Source of the DNA: Solimonas sp. K1W22B-7
Lineage (GTDB): Bacteria; Pseudomonadota; Gammaproteobacteria; Nevskiales; Nevskiaceae
Length of the DNA: 64,000 bases
Direction: 5' to 3'
Assembly: GCF_003428335.1 (NCBI RefSeq)
Contig: NZ_CP031704.1
Coordinates: forward strand, 1,054,001 to 1,118,000
The notes below the pieces were generated by a model. The model saw only the letters and a list, made by a program, of their open reading frames with translations. It was not told the DNA's origin and made no database searches. Shown piece by piece: positions 28,622 to 40,487 of the stretch. The position numbers and the translations under genes were made by a program. Positions within the stretch are counted from its first letter, which is position 1. The number at the start of each line of letters is the position of its first letter.

Positions 28622-29545
28622 ATGGTTCGCCAACGCACACTCCGCCAGTCCGTCCGCGCCAGCGGCATCGGCCTGCACTCGGGCCGCAAGGTTTACATGT
28701 CGCTGCTGCCGGCCGGGCCGGACACCGGCATCGTGTTCCGCCGCACCGACCTCAGCCCCATCGTGGAAGTGCCGGCACGCGCCGAACTGCTGCGCGAGGC
28801 GGTGATGTGCAGCACCCTGGTCCACGATACCGGTGCCAAGATCATGACGATCGAGCACCTGATGTCGGCCCTGGCGGGCCTGGGCATCGACAACTGCATC
28901 GTCGAGCTGTCCTCGCCGGAAGTGCCGATCATGGATGGCAGCGCCGGCCCCTTCGTGTACCTGGTCCAGAGCGCCGGTATCCACGAGCAGAACGCGCCGA
29001 AGAAATTCCTGCGCATCCGCCAGCCGGTGCAGGTGCAGGACGGCGACAAGTTCGCCCGCTTCGAGCCCTACGAGGGCTACCGCCTGAGCTTCGGCATCGA
29101 GTTCAAGCATCCGGTGTTCAAGACCAGCAGCCAGTCCTCGGTGGTGGATTTCTCCACCGCCAGCTACATCAAGGAAGTCAGCCGCGCCCGCACCTTCGGC
29201 TTCATGCGCGAACTGGACCAGCTGCGCTCCAACAACCTGGGCCTGGGCGCCAGCCTCGACAATGTCGTGGCCCTGGACGAGTACCGCGTGGTGAACCATG
29301 ACGGCCTGCGCTACGACGACGAGTTCGTGCGCCACAAGATCCTGGATGCGGTCGGCGATCTCTACCTGCTGGGCTACGCCGTGCTGGGCGCCTACACCGC
29401 CTACAAGTCCGGCCACGCGCTCAACAACAAGCTGGTACGGGCGGTGCTGGCCGACCAGTCGGCCTGGGACATCGTCACCTACGACAACGAGCAGTCGCCG
29501 CCACCGATCGCCTTCGCCCGCGGCAGCCTGGCCTCGGCGGCCTGA
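28622..29545 (+). CDS. lpxC: LpxC, UDP-3-O-acyl-GlcNAc deacetylase
   Basis: A 307-residue zinc enzyme catalysing the committed step of lipid A synthesis. The zinc ligands are the His of [16 protein letters not shown] (near 80) and the His/Asp of [16 protein letters not shown] (near 240). SGHALNNKL near 265 carries the catalytic His. It aligns with E. coli LpxC along its whole length from ATG 28622. It is separated from ftsZ by a terminator, so it has its own promoter. Confidence 0.97.
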   Translation: MVRQRTLRQSVRASGIGLHSGRKVYMSLLPAGPDTGIVFRRTDLSPIVEVPARAELLREAVMCSTLVHDTGAKIMTIEHLMSALAGLGIDNCIVELSSPEVPIMDGSAGPFVYLVQSAGIHEQNAPKKFLRIRQPVQVQDGDKFARFEPYEGYRLSFGIEFKHPVFKTSSQSSVVDFSTASYIKEVSRARTFGFMRELDQLRSNNLGLGASLDNVVALDEYRVVNHDGLRYDDEFVRHKILDAVGDLYLLGYAVLGAYTAYKSGHALNNKLVRAVLADQSAWDIVTYDNEQSPPPIAFARGSLASAA

Positions 29546-29726
29546 ACGCCGTTAGTTACTATTGTCTAGCGCCGTTTTATTCGACATAAATAAACAGAAT
29601 TTAGCGGCCTGAAACGGGATTCGCTGGTAATTCTGCCCCATTCCGCACGCTATTCCCCCCGGGAATGACCCTTTGTCGGGTCGCTGACTTGCGGCTTCCG
29701 TCACACGACACGTACACTGGGTCACA
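29546..29726. other. Convergent gap after lpxC
   Basis: 181 bases between lpxC and the minus-strand DUF721 gene. A small perfect inverted repeat (ATTCCC 29652-29657 / GGGAAT 29661-29666) is the only structure seen; it could serve as a weak bidirectional terminator. The first 60 bases are AT-rich. No gene. Confidence 0.5.
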
Positions 29727-30047
29727 TCAGAGTGCGTGTTCAGGCTTGACTTTTGCTTCCGTTTTCGTGCATCCGAGCGAGAAGCGCTGGTTCAACCACG
29801 CCAGCAACGCCGTGCTGCGGTAACGCAGTGGCACCAGCGCGGCAGCGGAATTCGCATGGATGACGAGCGTCTCACCGCGGACATTGGCAACCCGGATCAG
29901 GGCGACCCAGGGTTCTGCGGACCAGGAAGGGAGAGCGCGGTTCATATCGGCAATCAGGCGCGCGCGGTCGAGCAGGCCACGCAGCTCGGCGGGTTGTTGC
30001 CGTAGCCAGTCGCCGATGGGTTTGCCGTTGTTTTTTTGGGGGTTCAT
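29727..30047 (-). CDS. DUF721 / DciA-like protein (putative helicase-loading factor)
   Basis: A 106-residue protein with the DUF721 pattern: an N-terminal helix (LRGLLDRARLIADMNRAL) and a core reading LIRVANVRGETLVIHANSAA, ending in LRYRSTALLAWLN. DUF721 proteins include DciA, which loads DnaB in bacteria lacking DnaC. A DUF721 gene between lpxC and secA is common in gammaproteobacteria. Its start is only eight bases from the start of the divergent M23 gene, so the two must share or overlap control regions. No clear ribosome site. Confidence 0.8.
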   Translation of the reverse strand: MNPQKNNGKPIGDWLRQQPAELRGLLDRARLIADMNRALPSWSAEPWVALIRVANVRGETLVIHANSAAALVPLRYRSTALLAWLNQRFSLGCTKTEAKVKPEHAL

Positions 30048-30055
30048 ACCGATTC

Positions 30056-30976
30056 ATGGACATTATAGTCGTCAACCGCGGGCGCACCACGCGCCTGAAG
30101 CTCGATCGTCGCAATGTCTGGCTGTGGATTCCCATGGTGCTGGTGACCGGCGTGTTTTCCACCGCGGTGTTCTTCGCCGGCTATGCCAGCCATGGCCAGC
30201 GCGGCGTGCTGCCGGAGCGCCTGGTCGCCGACTGGGCCAATGAGGTCCAGACCCAGCGTGCCGAGCTCAAGCAGGCCCGCGCTGCCGCCGAGGAAGATGC
30301 CAACGCCCTGGCGCGCCGTATCGCCCTGCTGCAGGCCCACATGCTGCGGCTCAACGCCGCCGGCCAGCGTCTTACCGAGATCGCCGGCCTGGAGCAGGGC
30401 GAGTTCGACTTCGCCCAGCCGCCGCCGATCGGTGGTCCCGAGGAAGCCGAGGTGGAGGGCAGCGGCCTGACTACCGTGCTCGGTTCGCTGGACGATTTCG
30501 AGCAGCAGCTCACCGACCGCGAGCGCCAGTTGCGCGTGCTGGAAGACCTGCTGCTGGCCAGCCGCCTGCAGAAGCAGACCCGTCCTTCGGGCTGGCCAGT
30601 GGAGAACGGGTGGATTTCCTCCCTGTTCGGCTGGCGCTCCGATCCGTTCACCGGCCGCACCACCATGCACGCCGGCATCGACTTCGCCGCCCGCGCCGGT
30701 GCCGACGTGATGTCCGCCGCCGCCGGCGTGATCAGCCAGGCCGGCCCGCACAATGGCTACGGCAACCTGGTCGAGATCAACCACGGTAACGGCTATGTCA
30801 CCCGCTACGGCCACAATAGCCGCATCCTGGTGAACGTCGGCGACCGCGTCCTCAAGGGCCAGCGCATCGCCCTGGTCGGCTCCACCGGCCGCTCCACCGC
30901 CCCGCATGTCCACTTCGAGGTGCTGTTCAACGGCGCCGTGGTCAATCCGCAGGAGTACATCCAGGCCGCTCACTGA
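30056..30976 (+). CDS. M23-family membrane-anchored peptidoglycan endopeptidase
   Basis: A 306-residue protein. One N-terminal transmembrane helix (about 23-43), a periplasmic coiled coil (about 60-115), a linker, and a C-terminal M23 (LytM) domain. Zinc-binding motifs are intact: HAGIDF (HxxxD, near 204) and HVHFE (HxH, near 284). It is likely an active cell-wall hydrolase or an activator located in the envelope. This peptidase is a usual neighbour of secA in related bacteria. Starts at ATG 30056, divergent from the DUF721 gene. Confidence 0.92.
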   Translation: MDIIVVNRGRTTRLKLDRRNVWLWIPMVLVTGVFSTAVFFAGYASHGQRGVLPERLVADWANEVQTQRAELKQARAAAEEDANALARRIALLQAHMLRLNAAGQRLTEIAGLEQGEFDFAQPPPIGGPEEAEVEGSGLTTVLGSLDDFEQQLTDRERQLRVLEDLLLASRLQKQTRPSGWPVENGWISSLFGWRSDPFTGRTTMHAGIDFAARAGADVMSAAAGVISQAGPHNGYGNLVEINHGNGYVTRYGHNSRILVNVGDRVLKGQRIALVGSTGRSTAPHVHFEVLFNGAVVNPQEYIQAAH

Positions 30977-30995
30977 GCGCTGGCGGATCAAATCC

Positions 30996-31027
30996 GGCGC
31001 AGGCCCTTGGGCCTGCGCCTTTTTTTT
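30996..31027 (+). terminator. Rho-independent terminator after the M23 gene
   Basis: A GC-rich stem (GGCGCAGGC from 30996, complement ending at 31019) is followed by eight T residues (31020-31027). It lies 20 bases past the stop and isolates secA from upstream transcription. Confidence 0.92.
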
Positions 31028-31163
31028 GACCTGGACCCACCCGCGCCGGGGCTTGAAAAGGCTCCCGCTGGCCCCAGTCAGGCATAATAAACGTCTGTTT
31101 TCCGATATCCCGCTCGACCCCGCCGTAGCCCTGCAAGCCCCGGCTCTTCCTACGAAAAACTTT

Positions 31164-33935
<2,772 letters not shown>

Positions 33936-33957
33936 CCCTGAAAGCGTCGTAGTCTTC

Positions 33958-34025
33958 GTGGGAGCGGCTTTAGCCGCGATGGGTTGGTCATCAAGACAAC
34001 CCATCGCGGCTAAAGCCGCTCCCAC
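33958..34025. repeat. REP/BIME-like element, perfect 29-bp inverted repeat
   Basis: Arms 33958-33986 and 33997-34025 are perfect complements around a 10-base loop. Each arm begins GTGGGAGCGGCTTTAGCCGC, itself a small hairpin, the architecture of bacterial REP elements. It sits 22 bases after secA and may stabilise or end its transcript. Confidence 0.85.
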
Positions 34026-34108
34026 ATTCGTTTCGGTGCCTACTGCAAACGTACGGAGTCAGCCCCCGCCAGGGTCGTTAGCGTAGGCAAAATCCCGGAA
34101 AACCCGCC

Positions 34109-36757
34109 ATGCCGCTGACCGCCCAGTCCATCATCCGCTTCGTCGAGCCGGCGCTGTACGGCCCGCGCGGGCGTCGTGTCAGCGTCACGCTGCTGGCGTT
34201 GATGACCCTGGCGATGCTGTGGCAGGCACTGCAGCTCAAGCCCGACGCCAGCTTCGACAAGACCGTGCCGCTGCAGCACCCCTACATGCAGGTGCTGCAG
34301 CGCTACCAGGAAGACCTCGGCGGTGGCGCCAATGCCGTGCTGGTGGCCCTGGTGCAGGACCAGGGCGACATCTACAACCCCGGGTTCATGGCCAGCCTCA
34401 AGGCGGCGACCGAGGAAGTGGAGTTCATTCCCGGCATCGACCGCGCGCGCCTGTCCTCGATCTTCACCCGCAACGTGCGCTACCTCGAGGTGGTGGACAG
34501 CGGCTTTCGCGCCGAGGATGTGATCCCGGCCAACTACCAGCCGACGCCGGAGATGCTGGCCGGCATCCGCGTGGCGGTGGGCAAGGCCGGCGTGATCGGC
34601 CGCCTGGTCAGCCAGGACCAGCGCGGTGCGATGGTCTATGCCGAGGTGCTGGAGCGTAACCCCAGCACCAATGCGCGCACCGACTACCAGCGTGTCGCCC
34701 ATGGCCTGGAGAGCGACGTGCGCGGGCGCTTCATGAGCCCGGACAAGTACCTGCTCAAGCTGAAAGCGGACCATGGGCCGTTCAAGGCGGGGCAGGTGCT
34801 GGCGGAGCGCTACGCCGAACCGGGCTGGCAGCTGTGGTTCCAGCACATCGACACGCCGTCGCAGGACGAGAACGGCCAGCCGGTGGTGCTGCAGATACCG
34901 GGTCGCCTGCTGCAGGCCGAGCGCATCGCCAACCCGCAGTACAACCCGCACGTCACGGTGCACATCGTCGGCTTCGCCAAGGTCATCGGCGACGTCACCG
35001 ACGCCACCCGCAGCGTGGTGTTCTTCTTCGCCCTGACCGTGCTCGGCACCTTCCTGGCGCTGCTGCTGTACCTGCGCGACCTGCGCCTGGCCTGGCTGCC
35101 GCTGGCCTGCTCGGTGGTGGCGGTGACCTGGGAAATGGGCCTGCTGCACACGTTCGGCTATGGCCTGGATCCCTTCGCCATCATGGTGCCCTTCCTGGTG
35201 CTGGCGATCTCCACCTCGCACGGCGTGCAGTACGTCAACACCTGGGCCGACCAGGTGGTGCAGGGCGAGGCGCCCTTCGAGGCCTCGCGCTCCACCTTCC
35301 AGCGCCTGTTCATCCCCGGCAGCATCGCGCTGATCACCAACGTCGCCGGCTTCCTCACCATCGCCCTGGTGCCGATCGGCGTGATCCGCGAGATGGCGGC
35401 CAATGCCTGCCTGGGCATGTTCGCGGTGATCGTCACCAACAAGGTGATGATGCCGATCTGGCTGTCGCGCCTGCGCGTGGCCGACCTGGAGAGCTTCCGC
35501 GCGCGCCGCGCACAGCTGGCGCGCAGCGGCGAGGCCTTGTGGCAGCGCATGGCGGTGATCACCACCGCCCCGGTCGCGGCCGCGCTGCTGCTGGTCGCGG
35601 CGGTGGTGCTGGGCGGCAGCTTCTGGCTGCAGACGCAGCGCATCATCGGCGATGCCCAGCCCGGCGTGCCGGAGCTGCGGCCCGACTCGGTCTACAACCG
35701 CGATTCGCGCATCATCGCCGAGAACTTCACCATCGCCACCGACATCCTCACCGTGGTGGCCGAGGCGGATTCCTGGGACTGCATCGAGCCGGAGCCGCTG
35801 GGACAGGTGGATCGCTTCGCCTGGCATATGCGCAACATCGAGGGCGTGGCGTCCACGCGCACCCTGCCGGACATCGCCCGCGCGGTGTACTCGGGTTTCT
35901 GGGAAGGGCACGTCAAGTTTCGCGTGCTGCCGCGCAACCACGATTCCCTGGTGCTGTCGACCAAGCCGGTGGAAACCTCCACCGGCCTGCTCAACGTCGA
36001 TTGCAGCGCCATGCCGGTCTACGTCTTCACCTCCGATCACAAGGCCACCACGATCCACCGCATCACCGACGCCGTGGACAGGTTCAACCACGACAACGCC
36101 CGCGATTTCTTCGCCGACCACCCGGAGCTGGACCCGGCGATCTGCGAGGACGGCAAGCGCGATGCCGCCGCCCGTGGCGCGGAAGGGCCGTCGCCCTGCC
36201 CGGTGCACTTCGCCCTGGCCTCGGGCAACGTCGGCGTGATGGCCGCGACCAACGAGGTGGTGGAGGCCAGCGAGCTCAAGACCGTGCTGTGGGTCTATGT
36301 CGTCATCGGCGCGCTGGTGCTGCTGTCCTACCGCTCGTTCACGGGCTTGCTGGTGATCGGCATTCCGCTGTTCCTGGTATCGATCTTCGCCAACGCCCTG
36401 ATGGCGGTGTTCGGCATCGGCCTGAAGGTGGCGACGCTGCCGGTGATCACGCTGGCGGTGGGCATCGGCGTGGACTACGGCATCTATGTCTACGACCTGC
36501 TGCGCCACAAGGTGCTGGACGAGGGCCTGGCCCTGCGCGAGGCCTACGTGGCGACGCTGCGCCAGACCGGCAAGGCGGTGCTGTTCACCGGCCTGTGCCT
36601 GGCCGGCGGCGTGATTTCCTGGCTGTTTTCGGCGCTGCAGTTCCAGCGCGACATGGGCCTGCTGCTGGCTTTCATGTTCACCGCCAACATGCTGGGCGCG
36701 GTACTGCTGGGGCCGGCGCTGTGCCGTTTCCTGATGCCGGCGGCAAATCGTCGCTAA
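34109..36757 (+). CDS. RND/MMPL-superfamily exporter
   Basis: An 882-residue membrane protein with the RND layout: a helix near 27-42, a large periplasmic loop, a block of helices about 300-460, a second helix near 490, a second loop, and five helices about 725-875. The segment VITLAVGIGVDYGIYVYDLL matches the intramembrane region of hydrophobe/sterol-type RND exporters. It resembles the single-polypeptide MMPL/HpnN group and not tripartite drug pumps, because no adaptor or outer-membrane gene is nearby. Upstream of catabolic genes, it may move steroid-like or lipid substrates. Substrate is unknown. Confidence 0.85.
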   Translation: MPLTAQSIIRFVEPALYGPRGRRVSVTLLALMTLAMLWQALQLKPDASFDKTVPLQHPYMQVLQRYQEDLGGGANAVLVALVQDQGDIYNPGFMASLKAATEEVEFIPGIDRARLSSIFTRNVRYLEVVDSGFRAEDVIPANYQPTPEMLAGIRVAVGKAGVIGRLVSQDQRGAMVYAEVLERNPSTNARTDYQRVAHGLESDVRGRFMSPDKYLLKLKADHGPFKAGQVLAERYAEPGWQLWFQHIDTPSQDENGQPVVLQIPGRLLQAERIANPQYNPHVTVHIVGFAKVIGDVTDATRSVVFFFALTVLGTFLALLLYLRDLRLAWLPLACSVVAVTWEMGLLHTFGYGLDPFAIMVPFLVLAISTSHGVQYVNTWADQVVQGEAPFEASRSTFQRLFIPGSIALITNVAGFLTIALVPIGVIREMAANACLGMFAVIVTNKVMMPIWLSRLRVADLESFRARRAQLARSGEALWQRMAVITTAPVAAALLLVAAVVLGGSFWLQTQRIIGDAQPGVPELRPDSVYNRDSRIIAENFTIATDILTVVAEADSWDCIEPEPLGQVDRFAWHMRNIEGVASTRTLPDIARAVYSGFWEGHVKFRVLPRNHDSLVLSTKPVETSTGLLNVDCSAMPVYVFTSDHKATTIHRITDAVDRFNHDNARDFFADHPELDPAICEDGKRDAAARGAEGPSPCPVHFALASGNVGVMAATNEVVEASELKTVLWVYVVIGALVLLSYRSFTGLLVIGIPLFLVSIFANALMAVFGIGLKVATLPVITLAVGIGVDYGIYVYDLLRHKVLDEGLALREAYVATLRQTGKAVLFTGLCLAGGVISWLFSALQFQRDMGLLLAFMFTANMLGAVLLGPALCRFLMPAANRR

Positions 36758-36896
36758 GCCCCTGTTTTTACGGCTCCGGAAGGCGCTCGGCGGGCTCTAG
36801 TCATTTTGGATGATGCTGCGCCTGCGGCCCTGTGTGAGTCTTGCGCCACTACGAAAAGGCCCCCCGCCGGACGGGGCTCGTCAAGGAGATTCATCG

Positions 36897-38087
36897 ATGC
36901 AATCCAAGCCCCAGACCGTCACCCCCGAAATCCTGGTCCAGCGCGCCCGCGACCTGGTGCCGGTGCTGGCCGAGCGCGCCGCCCGGACCGAAGCCGAACG
37001 CTGCGTCGTCAAGGAAACCGTCGCCGACATGCAGGCCGCCGGCCTGTTCGACGTGCTCAAGCCGAAGATGTACGGCGGCTACGAGATGGACCCGCAGGTG
37101 TTCTATGACGTCTGCATGACGCTGGCCGAGGGCTGCATGTCCACTGCCTGGATCTACGGCGTGATCGGCGTGCACAACTGGCAGATCGCCCTGTTCGATC
37201 CCCGCGCCGCGGCCGATGTCTGGGGCGGCGGTGACCATTCCGTGCTGATCGCCTCGACCTACATGCCCAAGGGCCAGGTCAAGCGTGTCGAGGGCGGTTT
37301 CCAGTTCAGCGGACGCTGGGGCTTCTCCAGCGGCATCGACCATTGCCAGTGGGTGTTCCTCGGCGGCCTGATCTTCCCGGAAGACGGCAAGGGCGCGCCG
37401 GAGTACCGCACCTTCCTGCTGCCGCGTTCGGACTTCGAGGTGATCGACACCTGGCACACCATGGGCCTGAAGGGCACCGGCTCCAAGGACATCGTGGTCA
37501 AGGGCTGCTTCGTGCCGGAGTACCGCACCCACAAGGCCAGCGACGGCTTCATGGGCACCAACCCGGGCGGCGACACCTTCACCTCCACGCTGTATGACCT
37601 GCCTTTCGGCCAGATCTTCGTGCGCGCCGTTTCCAGCGCGGCGATCGGCGGCCTGCAGGGCGCGGTCAACAGCTTCGTGGACTGGGGCAAGGCCTGGACC
37701 GGCAACATGGGTTCCAAGACCGCCGAGCAGGGCCCGGCGCAGCTCGCCGTGGCCGACGCCATGCTGGCCGTGGACGAGATGAAGCTGATCCTGCGCCGCA
37801 ACTTCGACGTGCTGCTGACCAAGATCCGCAGCGGCCAGCCGCTGGACCTCAACGAGCGCCTGCACTACCGCTACCAGGCGGCGCAGGTGGTCGAGCGCAG
37901 CGCGCGCCACGCCTACCAGCTGTTCTCGGCCTGCGGCGGTCGCGGCATTTTCAGCGACTTCCCGCTGGTGCGCTTCTTCCTCGACATCCACGCCGCGCGC
38001 GCGCACTACGCCAACAACCCGGACATCTTCGGGCGCAACTACGGCGGCGTGCTGCTGGGCCGCGACAACACCGACTTCTTCCTGTAG
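36897..38087 (+). CDS. Acyl-CoA-dehydrogenase-fold flavin monooxygenase (HsaA-like)
   Basis: A 396-residue protein starting at ATG 36897 after a clear AAGGAGA ribosome site. It has the acyl-CoA dehydrogenase fold of two-component flavin hydroxylases such as HsaA, which hydroxylates the phenolic ring in steroid breakdown. Seen here: FDVLKPKMYGGYEMDP, the middle beta domain GFQFSGRWGFSSGIDH, and a C-terminal helical bundle. The next gene encodes a steroid-dehydrogenase-like flavoprotein, which supports a role with steroid or cyclic substrates. The small flavin reductase partner is not adjacent. A related non-steroid hydroxylase is possible. Confidence 0.7.
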   Translation: MQSKPQTVTPEILVQRARDLVPVLAERAARTEAERCVVKETVADMQAAGLFDVLKPKMYGGYEMDPQVFYDVCMTLAEGCMSTAWIYGVIGVHNWQIALFDPRAAADVWGGGDHSVLIASTYMPKGQVKRVEGGFQFSGRWGFSSGIDHCQWVFLGGLIFPEDGKGAPEYRTFLLPRSDFEVIDTWHTMGLKGTGSKDIVVKGCFVPEYRTHKASDGFMGTNPGGDTFTSTLYDLPFGQIFVRAVSSAAIGGLQGAVNSFVDWGKAWTGNMGSKTAEQGPAQLAVADAMLAVDEMKLILRRNFDVLLTKIRSGQPLDLNERLHYRYQAAQVVERSARHAYQLFSACGGRGIFSDFPLVRFFLDIHAARAHYANNPDIFGRNYGGVLLGRDNTDFFL

Positions 38088-38101
38088 GCACAGCAGCGAA
38101 T

Positions 38102-38208
38102 CCCCTCTCCCGCTTGCGGGAGAGGGGTAGGGGAGAGGGTTTCTGTGAATCTCTCAAGGTTTCACAGCGCCCTCTCTCCCGGCCTCTCTCCCGCAGGCGG
38201 GAGAGAGG
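38102..38208. repeat. Two copies of a CCTCTCCCGC hairpin repeat
   Basis: Two perfect 12-base hairpins with two-base loops: 38102-38113 / 38116-38127 and 38183-38194 / 38197-38208. Both read CYCCTCTCCCGC-like, then the complement. A third copy lies at 44325-44348, so this is a dispersed family. Here they lie in the gap before a flavoprotein gene. Confidence 0.8.
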
Positions 38209-38230
38209 AGCACCTCAAAAAGGAAACACC

Positions 38231-39964
38231 ATGAGCAACACCAGCTTCGACCAGCAATTCGATGTCGTCGTCGTCGGCTCCGGCGGCGGCGGCATGACCG
38301 CGGCGCTGTGCGCGCAGTCGCTCGGCCTGTCCGCCGTGGTGCTGGAAAAGTCCGACAAGTACGGCGGCACCTCCGCGGTGTCCGGTGGCGGCATCTGGAT
38401 TCCCAACAACGACGACATCGCCCGCACCGGCGGCAGCGATTCCTACGAGGAAGGCCTGACCTACCTCAAGGAGATCGTCGGCAATGAAGTGCCGCAGAAC
38501 CGCATCGAGGCCTACCTGAAGAACGCGCCGGAAATGGTGCGCTACATGGCCAAGGTGTTCGGCGTGAAGTATCGCAACGTGCCGAAGTACCCGGACTATT
38601 ATTCCCACAAGCCGGGCGGCAAGAATGGCTGGCGCTCGATGGAGCCGGTGGATTTCGATGCCGCGCTGCTCGGCCCGGAGTTCGACCGCCAGCGCGAGTC
38701 CTTCAAGGGCACGCTGCTGATGGGTCGCGTCGCCATGAGCCAGGTCGAGGCGCATACGCTGTTCTCGCGCGGCCCGGGCTGGATTTTCCTGACGATCAAG
38801 ATGCTGCTCAAGTACTGGCTCGACATCGGCTGGCGCCGCAAGACGCACCGCGACCGTCGCCAGGTGCTGGGGCAGGGCATGGTGTCGGCGCTGCGCTACG
38901 CCATGCTGCAGAAGAACGTGCCGCTGGTGCTGGAAGCCGGCATGGAATCGCTGATCCAGGAAGACGGCCGCGTGGTCGGCGTCAATATCGTGCATCGCGG
39001 CCGCAAGCTGCGCTACGGCGCCCGCAACGGTGTGATCCTGGCCTGCGGCGGCTTCGAGTCCAACCAGGACATGCGCGAGAAATACCTGGCGCAGCCGACC
39101 AAGGTGGAGTGGACCGCCGCGCCGCCGATCAACATGGGTGACGGCATCCGTGCCGGCCAGTCCCTGGGCGCCGCGACCAGGCTGATGGACAAGGTCTGGG
39201 GTTCGCCCACCGTGCGCAAGCCGGGTGCAGACCAGCAGATCACGCTGTTCGTCGAGCGCGGCATGCCGGGTTGCGTCGCCGTGAACAGCAAGGGCAAGCG
39301 CTTCGCCAACGAAGCCGCCGCCTACCCGGACTTCCGCGACGCGATGTACGCCGACCAGGCCAAGGGCAACGGCTGCGTGCCGGCCTGGCTGGTGTTCGAC
39401 GCCACCTTCCGCTACAAGTACCCGATGGGCATCTTCCTGCCGGGCCAGATCGAGCCGGACTCCAAGCTGCCGGCCGACTGGCTCGACAAGGTCTACTACC
39501 GCGCCGACAGCATCGACGCGCTGGCCGCCAAGATCGGTGTCGACAAGGCCGGCCTGGCCGAGACCGTGGCGAAGATGAACGGGTTCGCCAAGACCGGCGT
39601 CGATACCGACTTCGGCAAGGGCAGCATCCCGATCGACCGCTACTACAGCGACCCGAGCGTCAAGCCCAACACCTGCCTCGGTCCCATCCTGAAGGCGCCG
39701 TTCTACGCCGTGCCCATGTACCCCGGCGAGATCGGCACCAAGGGCGGCCTCGACGTCGACCCGAAGGCGCGCGTGCTGCGCGAGGACGGCAGCGTCATCG
39801 CCGGCCTCTACGCCATCGGCAACACCTCCGCCGCGGTGATGGGCAGCACCTACCCGGGCGCCGGCTCCACGCTGGGCCCGGCGATGACCTTCGGCTACAT
39901 CGCCGCGCAGGACATCGCGGCGTCCGCCAAGGCAGCGCAGCCGAAGATTGCGGCCGCAGCCTGA
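38231..39964 (+). CDS. FAD-dependent 3-ketosteroid delta1-dehydrogenase-like protein
   Basis: A 577-residue flavoprotein of the KstD/fumarate-reductase family. The FAD-binding Rossmann motif VVVVGSGGGGMTAALCA is at the N-terminus, followed by KYGGTSAVSGGGIWIPNN. The C-terminus carries the characteristic STYPGAGSTLGPAMTFGYIA. KstD enzymes desaturate ring A of 3-ketosteroids. Family length fits. The start is ATG 38231 with an AGGAAAC site. Substrate assignment is inferred from similarity and the neighbouring monooxygenase; a related ketosteroid or terpenoid dehydrogenase is possible. Confidence 0.8.
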   Translation: MSNTSFDQQFDVVVVGSGGGGMTAALCAQSLGLSAVVLEKSDKYGGTSAVSGGGIWIPNNDDIARTGGSDSYEEGLTYLKEIVGNEVPQNRIEAYLKNAPEMVRYMAKVFGVKYRNVPKYPDYYSHKPGGKNGWRSMEPVDFDAALLGPEFDRQRESFKGTLLMGRVAMSQVEAHTLFSRGPGWIFLTIKMLLKYWLDIGWRRKTHRDRRQVLGQGMVSALRYAMLQKNVPLVLEAGMESLIQEDGRVVGVNIVHRGRKLRYGARNGVILACGGFESNQDMREKYLAQPTKVEWTAAPPINMGDGIRAGQSLGAATRLMDKVWGSPTVRKPGADQQITLFVERGMPGCVAVNSKGKRFANEAAAYPDFRDAMYADQAKGNGCVPAWLVFDATFRYKYPMGIFLPGQIEPDSKLPADWLDKVYYRADSIDALAAKIGVDKAGLAETVAKMNGFAKTGVDTDFGKGSIPIDRYYSDPSVKPNTCLGPILKAPFYAVPMYPGEIGTKGGLDVDPKARVLREDGSVIAGLYAIGNTSAAVMGSTYPGAGSTLGPAMTFGYIAAQDIAASAKAAQPKIAAAA

Positions 39965-39981
39965 AGTGCCTGCGACAAGAG

Positions 39982-40012
39982 CCCGGCTTCCGCGAGGAGG
40001 CCGGGTTTTTTT
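39982..40012 (+). terminator. Rho-independent terminator
   Basis: A 9-base stem (39982-39990 with 39997-40005, one G-T pair) and a six-base loop are followed by seven T residues (40006-40012). It lies 18 bases after the KstD-like gene. Confidence 0.9.
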
Positions 40013-40089
40013 GTTGCCCGCTTCACGCGCCGCAGGCCCTGGGCTTAACCTAGCACCCCTGTTCTCCCACCCGGAAAACCGGAGTCTTC

Positions 40090-40434
40090 GTGAAACTGGC
40101 CTGCCTTTCCCTGTTCCTGGTGCTGTGGGCGGCGGCGCTGCCGGCGCATGCCGCCACGATCTACACCGCCGACCAGCTCAAGCTGATGATCCCGCTGGGC
40201 CACTATCCCGCCGAAGGGCCGGTGGCCAAGCGCGAGAACCAGAAGATGAGCTGGGCCGACTGCCTGACGCGTTCCGCCGAGGTGGTCAGCTCGGCGGTGG
40301 TCAGTTTCCCGGCGCTGCGCCTGGTGGACACGCCGAAGCTGCGCACCACCAAGATCTGGACGGCCGACGCCAGCATGACCATCAGCTGCCGGGTGGAAGG
40401 CCGCATGGAACTGAGCCGCTCGCCCTACAGGTAG
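40090..40434 (+). CDS. Small secreted hypothetical protein
   Basis: A 114-residue protein starting at GTG 40090. Residues 1-21 are a signal peptide (MKLACLSLFLVLWAAALPAHA, cleaved after AHA). The mature part has two cysteines (in WADCLTR and ISCRVEG) that could form a disulfide. No family recognised. It lies between a terminator and a crotonase gene, and codon use matches its neighbours. Confidence 0.7.
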   Translation: MKLACLSLFLVLWAAALPAHAATIYTADQLKLMIPLGHYPAEGPVAKRENQKMSWADCLTRSAEVVSSAVVSFPALRLVDTPKLRTTKIWTADASMTISCRVEGRMELSRSPYR

Positions 40435-40487
40435 CTGCCACCGCCCGAACAGGGCTAGTCTGTAGGCAGGCCCCAAGGGAGTGCGCC

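Noticed and set aside
31053-31090. Promoter for secA from TTGAAA (31053) and CATAAT (31083)
   Set aside because: The 24-base spacing is too long for sigma-70. A promoter probably lies here but I cannot define it.
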